Below, one piece after another: positions 17,301 through 26,178 of a DNA stretch of 64,000 nt (positions are counted from its first letter, which is position 1; the number at the start of each line of letters is the position of its first letter). Made by a program: the position numbers and the translations under genes. The stretch is taken from contig NZ_JAKWJO010000011.1 of assembly GCF_022760995.1 (NCBI RefSeq), forward strand, positions 1-64,000, given 5' to 3'. The stretch comes from Dyella sedimenti. GTDB taxonomy: Bacteria > Pseudomonadota > Gammaproteobacteria > Xanthomonadales > Rhodanobacteraceae. The notes under the pieces are model-generated. The model searched no databases. It saw only the letters and a program-made list of their open reading frames with translations, and was not told where the DNA came from.

Positions 17301-17377
17301 CACAGGCCAGCCATGTAAGGTTTTCCCCGTCGCCAGGGACTCTCCGGACAAGACCAACCACGAAGAGAGAGTTGCCC

Positions 17378-18115
17378 ATGGCTGCCGTGCCCGATCATTC
17401 CATGACCATCCAGCATCTGCCTGCGCGTCGTGCATGGCGATGGTGCCTGGATGGGCTCGGGCTGTGGCGATGTTTTCCGTTGCGTCTGTTCCTGCTGTGC
17501 CTCTTGCCGATAGTGCTGGAGGGCGCGCTGCAATGGATCCCGCTGGCAGGGATGCTGCTCTCCAAGATACTGCCACCACTGCTGGGGTTTGGTGTGCTGC
17601 AAGGCTTGGCTTGGAGCGAATCATCCGGCGCATTGCGCTGGAGCAGTCCATTCCGCCTATGGCGCAGGGGGCGGCTCCTTCCGGCATTGGGCCTGGCCTT
17701 GATCTGCGGCCCGGCGGTAGTCGCCGTGCAACTGGTGGGTGTGGCGGCCTTGCATGGCTGGCCTGCGGTGGATGCCGTGCTGCTTGGGCACGCCGCCGCG
17801 CATCGTGAGCTGATGACCCGCGCCTTCACTTGCCTGCTGATTCTGCCCGGCATACCGGCCGCCGTATTGCTGGGCCTGGCGCCGATGTACCTGCTGTCCC
17901 GCGATGCCTCGCCGTGGCAGGCCATTCGATGCAGCGTGCGAACGGTATGGCGTTGGCGTGCGGCGTTTGGCTTGTATGCCTCGGTTCAACTGGTGCTTGT
18001 GGGCTGTGCGCTCGTTACGCCCTTTGGCATCGTGCTGGTGCTGCCGCTATTGCCGTGGATGACTGCTTCCTCGTATGCGGCCTGGAAGGACATCGACGCC
18101 GTGTCCTTGGCGTGA
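17378..18115 (+). CDS. Integral membrane protein of unknown function (BPSS1780-like)
   Basis: 245 residues from the ATG at 17378 with AGAGAG upstream. Hydrophobic segments lie at about residues 34-54, 58-76, 98-124, 148-172 and 200-230, and an RRAWRWCLDGLGLWRCFP segment precedes the first. The layout resembles the BPSS1780 family of small membrane proteins. Its stop overlaps the start of the sigma-factor gene, so it is the first gene of that operon and may be a sensor or immunity-like partner. Confidence 0.65.
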   Translation: MAAVPDHSMTIQHLPARRAWRWCLDGLGLWRCFPLRLFLLCLLPIVLEGALQWIPLAGMLLSKILPPLLGFGVLQGLAWSESSGALRWSSPFRLWRRGRLLPALGLALICGPAVVAVQLVGVAALHGWPAVDAVLLGHAAAHRELMTRAFTCLLILPGIPAAVLLGLAPMYLLSRDASPWQAIRCSVRTVWRWRAAFGLYASVQLVLVGCALVTPFGIVLVLPLLPWMTASSYAAWKDIDAVSLA

Positions 18116-18621
18116 GTCGCCGCGGGATGCGCCATGACGGGTTCGACGCGTTGCTGCGCGAGCATGCCGGCCTGCTGTCGCGCATCGCCGCCAGCTACGA
18201 GGCCGATCCCGCGCTGCGCGACGACCTGTTGCAGGACATGTCCCTGGCCTTGTGGCGGGCATTGCCTGCCTGGCGCGGCGAGGCGCCGTTGCGGGCGTTC
18301 GTGGCGCGGGTGGCCCATAACCGTGGCGCTACGCATGTGCTGGGCCAGATGCGCCGGCCGGCCGGCGGCGAACTCGACGACCAGGTTCCCGAGCCGCGCG
18401 ATGGCCCGGAAGGCCATGCGGAGAACGAGCAGCGCCGTATGCGCCTGCAGGCCGCCGTGCGCGTCTTGCCGCTGGCATTGCGGCAAGCGGTGACGCTCGC
18501 GTTCGAAGGTTTCAGCCATGCGGAAATCGCCGATACGTTGGGCGTTACGGCCGGCAGCGTAAGCGTGCGCCTCCATCGCGCGAAGGCGGCACTGAAGGCA
18601 CTGCTGGGAGAGCAGACATGA
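18112..18621 (+). CDS. ECF-type RNA polymerase sigma factor
   Basis: About 169 residues from the GTG at 18112, whose GTGA overlaps the preceding stop; ATG 18127 is an alternative. Sigma region 2 covers FDALLREHAGLL through DDLLQDMSLALWRALPAWRG, and region 4 covers LPLALRQAVTLAFEGFSHAEI and GVTAGSVSVRLHRAKAAL (helix-turn-helix). This is a small group 4 (extracytoplasmic function) sigma factor. No standard zinc-binding anti-sigma gene is adjacent; the flanking membrane proteins may take that role. Start overlaps and stop overlaps on both sides show a three-gene operon. Confidence 0.88.
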   Translation: MSRRGMRHDGFDALLREHAGLLSRIAASYEADPALRDDLLQDMSLALWRALPAWRGEAPLRAFVARVAHNRGATHVLGQMRRPAGGELDDQVPEPRDGPEGHAENEQRRMRLQAAVRVLPLALRQAVTLAFEGFSHAEIADTLGVTAGSVSVRLHRAKAALKALLGEQT

Positions 18622-19220
18622 CAAGCCATGACAGCGATTGGACGCAATGGGGCCAGCTATGGCGCGAGCAGCCGGCGGCGGATCCATCTCGCCTGCTCAG
18701 GCAAGTGGCGCGCAAACGCTGGCGCATGCGGGCGATGGTGGCGGTCGAGGCATTGGGGACTTGCGTGGCCTTTGTCCAATGCCTGCGGATGTACGACATC
18801 GCTTCCTGGCGGTGGCGCGCCTGGGGAGGACTCATGTTGTTGTTCGTCCTGGCGATGCAGGCGCTCTACCTGCACATCCGGCGGGGGACATGGCGCGCCT
18901 CGGGCAGCGACGTGCACAGCCTGCTGGCATTGACGCTCAGGCGGGCGCAGGCGGGCATCCGGCTGGCTCGGCTCAATCTGTGGAGCACCGTTGCCTTGGC
19001 GGCCTTCACCCTGCTGGTGGCGTGGCCCGAGCTGGAGCCTGGCCGCTGGGAAGCCGACCCCAGGTTGCGCTTGACGCTGCTGATGCAGTTTGTAGTGAAC
19101 ACGCCGCTGATCGTGGCCCTGGTGGCGGTGTGCGCCTGGTATATCCGGCGGCAAAAGGCGCGCATCGCGCGCATGCGGACGTGGTTGGCGTCAGGGCATG
19201 ACGGTGGGGAGATGGGCTAG
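18618..19220 (+). CDS. Membrane protein encoded with the ECF sigma factor
   Basis: 200 residues; the start overlaps the sigma-factor stop (ATGA). A soluble basic N-terminal segment (residues 1-38, WTQWGQLWREQPAADPSRLL) precedes four hydrophobic segments at about 39-55, 68-86, 122-140 and 150-175, with a basic C-terminus. A cytosolic N-terminal segment before membrane helices, encoded right after a sigma gene, fits an anti-sigma factor, but I see no anti-sigma motif. Function is inferred from position only. Confidence 0.65.
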   Translation: MTSHDSDWTQWGQLWREQPAADPSRLLRQVARKRWRMRAMVAVEALGTCVAFVQCLRMYDIASWRWRAWGGLMLLFVLAMQALYLHIRRGTWRASGSDVHSLLALTLRRAQAGIRLARLNLWSTVALAAFTLLVAWPELEPGRWEADPRLRLTLLMQFVVNTPLIVALVAVCAWYIRRQKARIARMRTWLASGHDGGEMG

Positions 19221-19267
19221 GGCGTGCGGGCGGTCGCTCCACCCGCACCTTCATCCACTTGCCGGCA

Positions 19268-19288
19268 CCTTTTCCCGGAGGGAGAAGG
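19268..19288. terminator. Hairpin between convergent genes
   Basis: CCTTTTCCC / GGGAGAAGG stem (one G-T pair) with a GGA loop, located between the convergent sigma operon and the permease gene. It has no clear T-tract, so terminator function is tentative; similar hairpins occur as dispersed repeats in related genomes. Confidence 0.4.
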
Positions 19289-19305
19289 ATGGCGTCGTTG
19301 CGTGG

Positions 19306-20718
19306 TCAGTGCGTGTGCTTGCGGTGCTCGATGGCCTGCCGGCGGTAGAACGGGTAGCAGATGGCCAGGGCGACGAACCAGATCGGCGTATAGAGCAGGC
19401 CGGTCAGCGTGTCCTCCTTCTGCCCGAACACCCACAGCACGAAGGCGAAGAAGACCAGCACCACCCAGCACATCAGCACGCCGCCGGGCATCCTGAAGAT
19501 CGAGCTGGCGTGCCGCTCCGGATGCAGCCGGCGGTAGCGCAGGTAGGCGAACATGATCAGCGACCACACGAAGATGAAGCAGATGCTGGAGATGGTGGTC
19601 ACGATGGTGAAGGCCTTCATGATGTCGCCTTCCTGGTAGAGCAGCAGTACGCCGATGAACAGCAGCAGGCAGGAGTAGCCCAGGCCGTTGGCGGGCACGT
19701 CGTTGTTGCTGAGCCTGGCGAACGGGCGCGGTCCGAGCCGGCTGGCCGAGAGGCCGTAGAGCATGCGGCCGGTGGAATAGATGCCGCTGTTGGCCGAGGA
19801 GGTGGCCGAGGTGAGCACCACGAAGTTGATCAGGCTGGCGGCGATGGGAATGCCGATCAGCATGAACAGGTTGACGAACGGGCTGCGGTCGGGGGCAACC
19901 TGGTCCCAGGGCGTCACGGTCATGATGACCAGCAGGGCCAGGATGTAGAACACGATCACCCGGATCGGGATGGCATTGATCGCCTTGGGCAGGTTGCGTT
20001 CCGGGTCCTGCGCCTCCGCCGAGGCCGTGCCGATCAGCTCGATGCCGACGAAGGCGAACACGGCGATCTGGAACGCGGCGAGGAACCCGGCGCCGCCGTG
20101 CGGGAACCAGCCGCCGTGCGACCACAGGTTGGACACCGCGGCCCGGGCGCCGGACGGCGAGGTGAAGCCGATGGCGATCAGCACGGCGCCGATGGCGATC
20201 AGCGAGACGATGGCGACGATCTTCACCAGGGCGAACCAGAACTCCAACTCGCCGAACAGCTTGACGGTCAGCAGGTTGAGCCCGAGCAGCAGCGAGATGC
20301 ACAAGGTGCCGGGCAGCCACAGCGGCACGCCGGGTATCCAGAACTGGATATAGCCGGTGATGGCGACCACATCGGCAATGCCGGTCACCACCCAGCAGAA
20401 CCAGTAGGTCCAGCCGGTGAAGAAGCCGGCGCAGGGGCCGAGCAGGTCGTAGTTGAAGTCGACGAAGGACTTGTAGTGGAGGTTGGACAACAACAGCTCG
20501 CCCATCGCCCGCATCATGAAGAACAGCACGCTGCCGATGACGGCGTAGGCGACGATCACCGAGGGGCCGGCCAGGCTGATGGTCTTGCCCGAGCCCATGA
20601 ACAGGCCGGTGCCGATGGCGCCGCCGATGGCGATCAGCTGCAGGTGGCGGTTGCGCAGGTTGCGCTGCAGGTGCTGGCCGGTGCTGGCCGTGGCCACGGC
20701 GGGGTCATGGTTCTGCAT
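19306..20718 (-). CDS. cycA: D-serine/D-alanine/glycine-type amino acid permease
   Basis: About 470 residues, twelve predicted membrane helices, amino acid-polyamine-organocation superfamily. It follows E. coli CycA closely: NRHLQLIAIGGAIGTGLFMG near residue 25, SGKTISLAGPSVI, FFTGWTYWFCWVVTG, AFVGIELIGTASAEAQDPE and a C-terminal MPGGVLMCWVV segment. The role is proton-coupled import of small neutral amino acids. Start chosen at ATG 20718; a GTG at 20727 is closer to the AGAGG Shine-Dalgarno. It is monocistronic, convergent with the sigma operon. Confidence 0.9.
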   Translation of the reverse strand: MQNHDPAVATASTGQHLQRNLRNRHLQLIAIGGAIGTGLFMGSGKTISLAGPSVIVAYAVIGSVLFFMMRAMGELLLSNLHYKSFVDFNYDLLGPCAGFFTGWTYWFCWVVTGIADVVAITGYIQFWIPGVPLWLPGTLCISLLLGLNLLTVKLFGELEFWFALVKIVAIVSLIAIGAVLIAIGFTSPSGARAAVSNLWSHGGWFPHGGAGFLAAFQIAVFAFVGIELIGTASAEAQDPERNLPKAINAIPIRVIVFYILALLVIMTVTPWDQVAPDRSPFVNLFMLIGIPIAASLINFVVLTSATSSANSGIYSTGRMLYGLSASRLGPRPFARLSNNDVPANGLGYSCLLLFIGVLLLYQEGDIMKAFTIVTTISSICFIFVWSLIMFAYLRYRRLHPERHASSIFRMPGGVLMCWVVLVFFAFVLWVFGQKEDTLTGLLYTPIWFVALAICYPFYRRQAIEHRKHTH

Positions 20719-20790
20719 CGTCGGCACGATCCTCTCGGCGGCGGGGCGAAGCGGTCATCCTAAAGGATTCCCTGCCGGCCCGCGCCAGGC

Positions 20791-21330
20791 TCACCAAACC
20801 AGGTCGTCGGGTACCTGGAACTGGCTGTAGTAGGCGTCGTCCTCGCTTTGCGGCGTGGTTTCCACGGCCCGGGCGTGATCGAGCACGATCACCGAGGCGT
20901 CGCGCTCGCGCACCTTGTCGGCGGCGGCGCGCGGCAGCAGCTCGTAGCCTTCGCCGGCGCGCACCACCACCAGCGCGCCCTTGGCCAGCTGCGCGCGCAG
21001 CGCCTCGTTGACCAGCACGCTGCTGATCCTGTCGCCGTCGGTGAAGCGGTAGCTGATCTCGCCCTCGCGCCTGACCTTGTTGGCGTCGACGATCTGGAGG
21101 ATCTGCGCTGCGAGTTCACGAGCACGGGCCTGTGCATTGCGTTCGGCGGCCAGCGCGCGGTCGCGCTCCGCACGCTCCGCCTGCAGGCGCTGGGCGTCGA
21201 TCTTGTCGTCAGGTGCAGCCCCTGCTGCCTTTCCCTGGCGCTGCTTGGCCTGCTCGCGCGCGATCTGGTCGACCTTGCCCTTCTTGGCGAGGCCGGCTTT
21301 CAGTAGCTGTTCCTGCAGGGGATTGCGCAT
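20791..21330 (-). CDS. DUF2058 family nucleoid/ribosome-associated-type protein
   Basis: 179 residues from ATG 21330. The N-terminal MRNPLQEQLLKAGLAKKGKV followed by a long charged coiled-coil (about 20-85, rich in Ala, Arg, Glu and Gln) and a compact C-terminal domain (VRREGEISYRFTDGDRI, LLPRAAADKVRERD) are characteristic of DUF2058 (YaiL-like) proteins. The family is widespread in Gammaproteobacteria and has no settled function. It precedes cycA on the same strand with a 72-base gap, so a separate promoter for cycA is likely. Confidence 0.85.
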   Translation of the reverse strand: MRNPLQEQLLKAGLAKKGKVDQIAREQAKQRQGKAAGAAPDDKIDAQRLQAERAERDRALAAERNAQARARELAAQILQIVDANKVRREGEISYRFTDGDRISSVLVNEALRAQLAKGALVVVRAGEGYELLPRAAADKVRERDASVIVLDHARAVETTPQSEDDAYYSQFQVPDDLVW

Positions 21331-21472
21331 GCGTGGGATATCGGTGGGCGGTATCCGGCGATTGTAGCCGGTTGCCCGGCGCCACACGGACACGCGACGC
21401 CGCGCCCCTGCGCTTCTCGGAAAACGGCGCCGTCCCATGACGGCGCCGTCTTTCGTTGCAGGGCAGGGCGGA

Positions 21473-22681
21473 TCAGAGCGCTTCGAACACGCCCGCCGCG
21501 CCCATGCCGGTGCCGATGCACATGGTCACCATGCCGTACTTCTGCTTGCGGCGGCGCAGGCCGTGGATCAGCGTGGCGGCGCGGATGGCGCCGGTGGCGC
21601 CCAGCGGGTGGCCCAGCGCGATGGCGCCGCCCAGCGGGTTCACCTTGGCAGGGTCCAGGCCGAGATCGCCGATCACCGCCAGCGCCTGCGCGGCGAAGGC
21701 TTCGTTGAGCTCGATCCAGTCCAACTGATCCTGCTTGATGCCGATCTGCTTGAGCGCCTTGGGGATGGCTTCCTTCGGGCCGATGCCCATGATTTCCGGC
21801 TTGACGCCTGCGACCGAGAAACCCACGAAGCGGGCGATCGGGGTGAGGTTGAACTCCTTGATCGCCTTCTCGCTGGCCAGCAGCAGCGCGCCGGCGCCGT
21901 CGGACATCTGCGAGGAATTGCCGGCTGTCACCGTGCCGCCGAACCTGTCGTTGCGGAACACCGTCTTGAGCTTGCCCAGCACCTCCAGCGTGGTGCCGGG
22001 ACGCGGGCCCTCGTCGGTGTCGATCAGGCGGCTGTCGGTGGTGATGCCGCGGGTGGCGAGGTTGGGGTAGTGGTCATCCAGCTGGAATGGGGTGATCTCG
22101 TCCTTGAACTCGCCGGCGGCGATGGCGGCCAGCGCACGACGGTGGCTTTCCACCGCGAACGCGTCCTGCTGTTCGCGGGTGACCTTCCACTGTTCGGCCA
22201 CCTTCTCGGCGGTGATGCCCATGCCGTAGGCGATGGCACGGTCCTCGTCGTGGGCGAAGATGGCCGGGTTCATTGCCACCTTGTGACCCATCATCGGCAC
22301 CATGCTCATGCTCTCGGTGCCGGCGGCGATCATCAGGTCGGCCACGCCGAGCTGGATGCGGTCGGCGGCCATGGCGATAGCCTGCACGCCCGAGGAGCAG
22401 AAGCGGTTGATGGTGACGCCCGGCACGGTGTAGGGCAGGCCGGCGAGCAGGGCGCCGATGCGGGCGACGTTCATGCCCTGCTCGGCTTCCGGCATGGCGC
22501 AGCCGACGATCACGTCCTCGATGCGATGCGGATCGATGCCCGGCGCCTGCGCCATCACGGCGCGGATCACGTGGGCGAGCATGTCGTCCGGACGGGTGTT
22601 GCGGAACACGCCGCGCGGCGCCTTGCCGACCGGCGTGCGGGTGGCGGCGACGATGTAGGCGTCTTGCACTTGCTTGGTCAT
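21473..22681 (-). CDS. fadA: Acetyl-CoA C-acyltransferase (3-ketoacyl-CoA thiolase)
   Basis: 402 residues. Thiolase motifs are complete: the acyl-carrying cysteine in NRFCSSGVQAIAMAAD near residue 94, NEAFAAQALAV near 343, the catalytic His in GGAIALGHPLGATGA near 360 and the second cysteine in MVTMCIGTGMGAAGVFE near 390. It carries out the last step of fatty-acid beta-oxidation, cleaving 3-ketoacyl-CoA with CoA. It follows the multifunctional HAD/ECH gene on the same strand, 182 bases downstream across a REP-type element, and the unit is probably controlled by the TetR regulator at 25327. Confidence 0.93.
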   Translation of the reverse strand: MTKQVQDAYIVAATRTPVGKAPRGVFRNTRPDDMLAHVIRAVMAQAPGIDPHRIEDVIVGCAMPEAEQGMNVARIGALLAGLPYTVPGVTINRFCSSGVQAIAMAADRIQLGVADLMIAAGTESMSMVPMMGHKVAMNPAIFAHDEDRAIAYGMGITAEKVAEQWKVTREQQDAFAVESHRRALAAIAAGEFKDEITPFQLDDHYPNLATRGITTDSRLIDTDEGPRPGTTLEVLGKLKTVFRNDRFGGTVTAGNSSQMSDGAGALLLASEKAIKEFNLTPIARFVGFSVAGVKPEIMGIGPKEAIPKALKQIGIKQDQLDWIELNEAFAAQALAVIGDLGLDPAKVNPLGGAIALGHPLGATGAIRAATLIHGLRRRKQKYGMVTMCIGTGMGAAGVFEAL

Positions 22682-22776
22682 GGTTTTGCTCCGTGGCGTC
22701 GCGCGTGATTCGCGGCGACGCTATTGGTGTTTTTGATCGTCACCGGGTACATGGTGACGAGCCATAACTCTTTGCT

Positions 22777-22856
22777 CGTCATTCCGGCGCAGGCCGGAAT
22801 CCAGGGGCCTCTGTGTGGACAGCGGCGACTGGGTCCCGGCCTGCGCCGGGACGACG
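22777..22856. repeat. REP-type inverted repeat pair between fad genes
   Basis: Two facing copies of a GC-rich palindrome: ATTCCGGCGCAGGCCGGAAT at 22780-22799 and its diverged inverse GTCCCGGCCTGCGCCGGGAC at 22832-22851, both flanked by CGTC/GACG. The pair can fold as one large hairpin or two small ones. Elements of this type are dispersed in proteobacterial intergenic regions; here it separates two co-directional operon genes. Confidence 0.75.
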
Positions 22857-22863
22857 ATCGTTC

Positions 22864-25251
22864 TCAGTTGCGCAGCGGCTTGCCGGTGGTCATGGTGTGG
22901 GCGATGCGGGCCTGGGTCTTCTCCGTCTTGGCCAGCTCCACGAAGTGCTTGCGTTCCAGTGCGAGCAGCCATTCCTCATCGACCTGCGAACCGCGCTCGA
23001 TGGTGCCGCCGCACAGCGTGTCCGCGATGCGCGTGGCGATGGCCACGTCGTGCGGCGAGGCGAAATAGCCCTCGGCGAGGTTGGCGAGCGACGCCTGGAA
23101 CGTGGCCGTGCCCACGTCGCCGGCGACCGGGATGTTGCGGGCCATCATCGGCGGGCGCCAGCCGCTTTCGGCCAGCGACAGCGCGACCTTCTTGGCGACA
23201 TACAGCAGCTCGTAGGCGTTGAACACGACCACGTCGCTGTCGCGCAGCAGGCCGAGCTGCCTGGCTTCCAGCGCGCTGCCCGAGACCTTGGCCATCGCCA
23301 CCGTCTCGAACACCTTCTTCAGCGACTCGAACGGATCTTCCGGGTTGGCCTTGGCGGCGCGGATGGCCAGCTCATGCAGGCCGCCACCGGCCGGCAGCAG
23401 GCCAACGCCGGCCTCGACCAGGCCGATGTAGCTCTCCAGCGCGGCCACGGTGCGGGCCGAGTGCATCTGGAATTCGCAGCCGCCGCCCAGGGCGAGGCCA
23501 CGCACGGCGGACACCACCGGCACCAGCGAGTGCTTGATGCGCATGCTGGTGGCCTGGAAGTTGGCGACCATCTTCTCGAAGTCGTCGAACTTGCCGGCCT
23601 GCAGCAGGCTCAGCGCGCCCTTGAGATCGGCGCCGGCCGAGAACGGCTCGCCGGTCTGCCAGATCACCACGGCTTTGAGCTGCTGCTCGGCAACGTCGAT
23701 AGCCTGCTGCACGCCATCGAGCACGCAGTCGTTGACCGTGTTCATCTTGGTCTTGAACGAGAGGATGCCCACGCCATCGTCGCCCAGCGTCCACAGGCGC
23801 ACGCCGTCGTTCTCCCACACCGTGGTGCCCTGGTCGAATTTCTCGCCCAGGATCGGATCGGGGAACAGCTGGCGCTGGTAGACCGGGTGCTGCGAGCGCG
23901 GCTTGTCGGTGTTGGCGCTGGCCGAGTACGAACCGTTCTTGCCGTGCACGCCAGTGCGGCCGTCGGTGACCCACGCCGGCAGCGGCGCCTTGCTCATGGC
24001 CTTGCCGGCGGCGATGTCCTCGGCGATCCAGCCGGCCACCTGCTGCCAGCCGGCGGCCTGCCAGGTCTCGAACGGGCCGAGCTTCCAGCCGTAGCCCCAG
24101 CGGATGGCGAAGTCGACGTCGCGCGCGGTATCGGCGATGTCGGCCAGGTGGTAGGCGCTGTAGTGGAACAGGTCGCGGAAGGTCGCCCACAGGAACTGCG
24201 CCTGTGGATCGCTGGACGCGCGCAGCTTGCCGAACTTCTCGGCCGGGTCCTTGATGGCGAGGATGGCGGACACCTCGTCCGAGGCCTTCTGCTCGGACGG
24301 GCGGTAGTCCTGCTTGGCCACGTCCAGCACGACGATGTCCTTGCCGGCCTTGCGGTAGAAGCCCGCGCCGGCCTTCTGGCCCAGCGCGCCTTTCTCGATC
24401 AGCGCGGAGAGCCACACCGGGGCCTTGAAGTACGCGTGCCACGGATCGTCGGCCAGGGTGTCGGCCATGGTCTTGATCACGTGGGCCATGGTGTCCAGGC
24501 CCACCACGTCCGCGGTGCGGTAGGTGGCGCTCTTGGGACGGCCCACGGCCGGGCCGGTCAGCGCGTCGACCACGTCGAAGCCCAGGCCGAACTGCTGGGT
24601 GTGGTGCATGGTGGCCAGCATCGAGAACACGCCGATGCGGTTGCCGATGAAGTTCGGCGTGTCCTTGGCGACCACCACGCCCTTGCCCAGCGTGGTGGTG
24701 AGGAAGGCTTCCAGGCCTTCCAGCACGGTCTTGTCGGTGAGCCGGGTCGGAATCAGCTCCACCAGGTGCATGTAGCGCGGCGGGTTGAAGAAATGCACGC
24801 CGCTGAAGCGGTGGCGCATTTCCTCCGGCAGCACCTCGGCCAGGCCATTGATCGACAGGCCCGAGGTGTTGGAGGCGATGACGGCGGTCGGCGACAGGTG
24901 CGAAGCGATCTTCTTGTAGAGATCCAGCTTCCAGTCCATCCGTTCGGCGATCGCCTCGATCACCAGGTCCACGTCCTTGAGGTGATCCAGGTGCTCGTCG
25001 TAGTTGGCCGGAATGATCGCGGCGGCGACGGTCTTGTCGGCCAGCGGGGCAGGCGAGAGCTTCTGCAGGTTGGCGATGGCCTTCAGCGCGATGCCGTTCT
25101 TGGGACCTTCCTTGGCGGCCAGGTCGAACAGCACGGTTTCGACGCCGGCATTGGTCAGGTGCGCGGCGATCTGCGCGCCCATGACGCCGGCGCCCAGCAC
25201 CGCGGCCTTGCGGATGCGCAGCGCTGCCTTGGGGGTGGATGGAGCGGTCAT
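22864..25251 (-). CDS. 3-hydroxyacyl-CoA dehydrogenase / enoyl-CoA hydratase fusion (FadN-like)
   Basis: 795 residues from ATG 25251, with GGAGA upstream. The N-terminal half is the NAD-dependent 3-hydroxyacyl-CoA dehydrogenase (GAGVMGAQIAAHL near residue 20; SGVHFFNPPRYMHLVELIP near 145), followed by its helical C-terminal domain; the C-terminal half (from about 500) is the enoyl-CoA hydratase (AGADLKGAL near 550; ALGGGCEFQMHS near 600). This order is the reverse of FadB/FadJ and is that of FadN. It performs steps two and three of beta-oxidation and is encoded directly upstream of the thiolase. Confidence 0.93.
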   Translation of the reverse strand: MTAPSTPKAALRIRKAAVLGAGVMGAQIAAHLTNAGVETVLFDLAAKEGPKNGIALKAIANLQKLSPAPLADKTVAAAIIPANYDEHLDHLKDVDLVIEAIAERMDWKLDLYKKIASHLSPTAVIASNTSGLSINGLAEVLPEEMRHRFSGVHFFNPPRYMHLVELIPTRLTDKTVLEGLEAFLTTTLGKGVVVAKDTPNFIGNRIGVFSMLATMHHTQQFGLGFDVVDALTGPAVGRPKSATYRTADVVGLDTMAHVIKTMADTLADDPWHAYFKAPVWLSALIEKGALGQKAGAGFYRKAGKDIVVLDVAKQDYRPSEQKASDEVSAILAIKDPAEKFGKLRASSDPQAQFLWATFRDLFHYSAYHLADIADTARDVDFAIRWGYGWKLGPFETWQAAGWQQVAGWIAEDIAAGKAMSKAPLPAWVTDGRTGVHGKNGSYSASANTDKPRSQHPVYQRQLFPDPILGEKFDQGTTVWENDGVRLWTLGDDGVGILSFKTKMNTVNDCVLDGVQQAIDVAEQQLKAVVIWQTGEPFSAGADLKGALSLLQAGKFDDFEKMVANFQATSMRIKHSLVPVVSAVRGLALGGGCEFQMHSARTVAALESYIGLVEAGVGLLPAGGGLHELAIRAAKANPEDPFESLKKVFETVAMAKVSGSALEARQLGLLRDSDVVVFNAYELLYVAKKVALSLAESGWRPPMMARNIPVAGDVGTATFQASLANLAEGYFASPHDVAIATRIADTLCGGTIERGSQVDEEWLLALERKHFVELAKTEKTQARIAHTMTTGKPLRN

Positions 25252-25326
25252 TGGTTTCTCCGTAGTGCGAGACACAGTGAAGGTAAACAGGAGCCCGGTA
25301 AGGGCCTGAAAGTCGGGTGCCCGGTC

Positions 25327-25950
25327 TTAAGAGGACTTGAGACCGGAGGCGGCGAAGCGGATCAGATGCTCGGCGGTCTGCTCACGATGGCGATGCTCGG
25401 GAACATCGCTTTTTCGCTGGATCATGCCGAAGCCGGACATGGCGTGAGTCAGGGCACCGGTCACCAGGTCCACCCGCCAGTACAGCTCCTCCTTGCTCAG
25501 GTGGGGCAGCAGGCGGGCGAACTCGGCGGTGAACTGGCGCATCACGTGGCCGTAGTTGTCCGACAGGAACTTGCGAAGGGTGTCGTCGTGCTCGGCGAAG
25601 GCCCGGGCCAGCACGCGCATGAACAAGGAGCCGTTGCCGTCGTGGGAAAGCTCCAGCGCAGGCACGATGAAGGCGGCCAGCACGTCCTCGATGGTGGTGT
25701 CTGGTTCGCCGGCGATCTTCTTCAGCGCGGCCATGCGGCGGCCGTTCAACTGGTCCAGGCGACGGCGGAACACTTCCTCGATCAGCCGATCCTTGGAGCC
25801 GAAGTGGTAGTTCACCGCGGCCAGGTTGACGCCGGCGGCGGCCGTCAGCTGGCGCAGGGAGGCCCCGTCGAAGCCGTGCCGGGCGAACAGTTCCTCGGCG
25901 GCGCCGAGGATGCGCTCCTTGGTCGGCAGGGCGGCTTGGGGGCTTGGCAT
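25327..25950 (-). CDS. TetR-family regulator of beta-oxidation (PsrA-like)
   Basis: 207 residues from ATG 25950. The N-terminal helix-turn-helix (ERILGAAEELFARHGFDGAS, then LRQLTAAAGVNLAAVNYHFG, KDRLIEEVF) is of the type seen in Pseudomonas PsrA, including the AAGVNLAAVNYHFGSK segment, and the C-terminal ligand domain (about 80-200) is PsrA-like. It is the first gene ahead of the fad genes on the same strand (75-base gap). Two palindromes directly upstream suggest it represses its own operon until an acyl-CoA or fatty acid binds. Confidence 0.85.
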   Translation of the reverse strand: MPSPQAALPTKERILGAAEELFARHGFDGASLRQLTAAAGVNLAAVNYHFGSKDRLIEEVFRRRLDQLNGRRMAALKKIAGEPDTTIEDVLAAFIVPALELSHDGNGSLFMRVLARAFAEHDDTLRKFLSDNYGHVMRQFTAEFARLLPHLSKEELYWRVDLVTGALTHAMSGFGMIQRKSDVPEHRHREQTAEHLIRFAASGLKSS

Positions 25951-25973
25951 GGTCCGTCGGCCTCGACGAGGAA

Positions 25974-26030
25974 TCAAACGATCGTTTGAGCATACGCGGG
26001 TCGATTCAGGCCCGTCAAACGATCGTTCGG
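25974..26030. promoter_or_regulatory. Twin TetR operators upstream of the fad regulator
   Basis: TCAAACGATCGTTTGA, a perfect 16-base palindrome, at 25974-25989, and a second near-perfect copy TCAAACGATCGTTCGG at 26015-26030. The copies are 41 bases apart (about four helical turns) and sit 24 bases upstream of the regulator start. The CAAAC..GTTTG arms resemble PsrA/FadR-type sites. The gene ndk is transcribed away from the other side, starting at 26179. Confidence 0.8.
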
Positions 26031-26178
26031 CGCCACCGGCGCTTGGGTTGCGTATGGGGTAGAATCTGTCAAACTTTCGTGAGCTAAATCCGTATATCTC
26101 GACGGGATTTGGCTTAACTTCCGCCGGCACGGGCCGGCCCGCCCACTCAGATACCAGTTTTATTCCGGAGCAGACCCC

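Noticed and set aside
19198..20763. A 521-codon plus-strand open frame
   Set aside because: It is antisense to cycA, which aligns throughout with known permeases; the frame is Asp/Gln/Gly/His-rich without structure.
22813..25989. A 1058-codon plus-strand open frame
   Set aside because: It is antisense to the FadN-like gene, which has complete catalytic motifs; its composition (His, Gly, Arg, Val rich) is that of a high-GC shadow frame.
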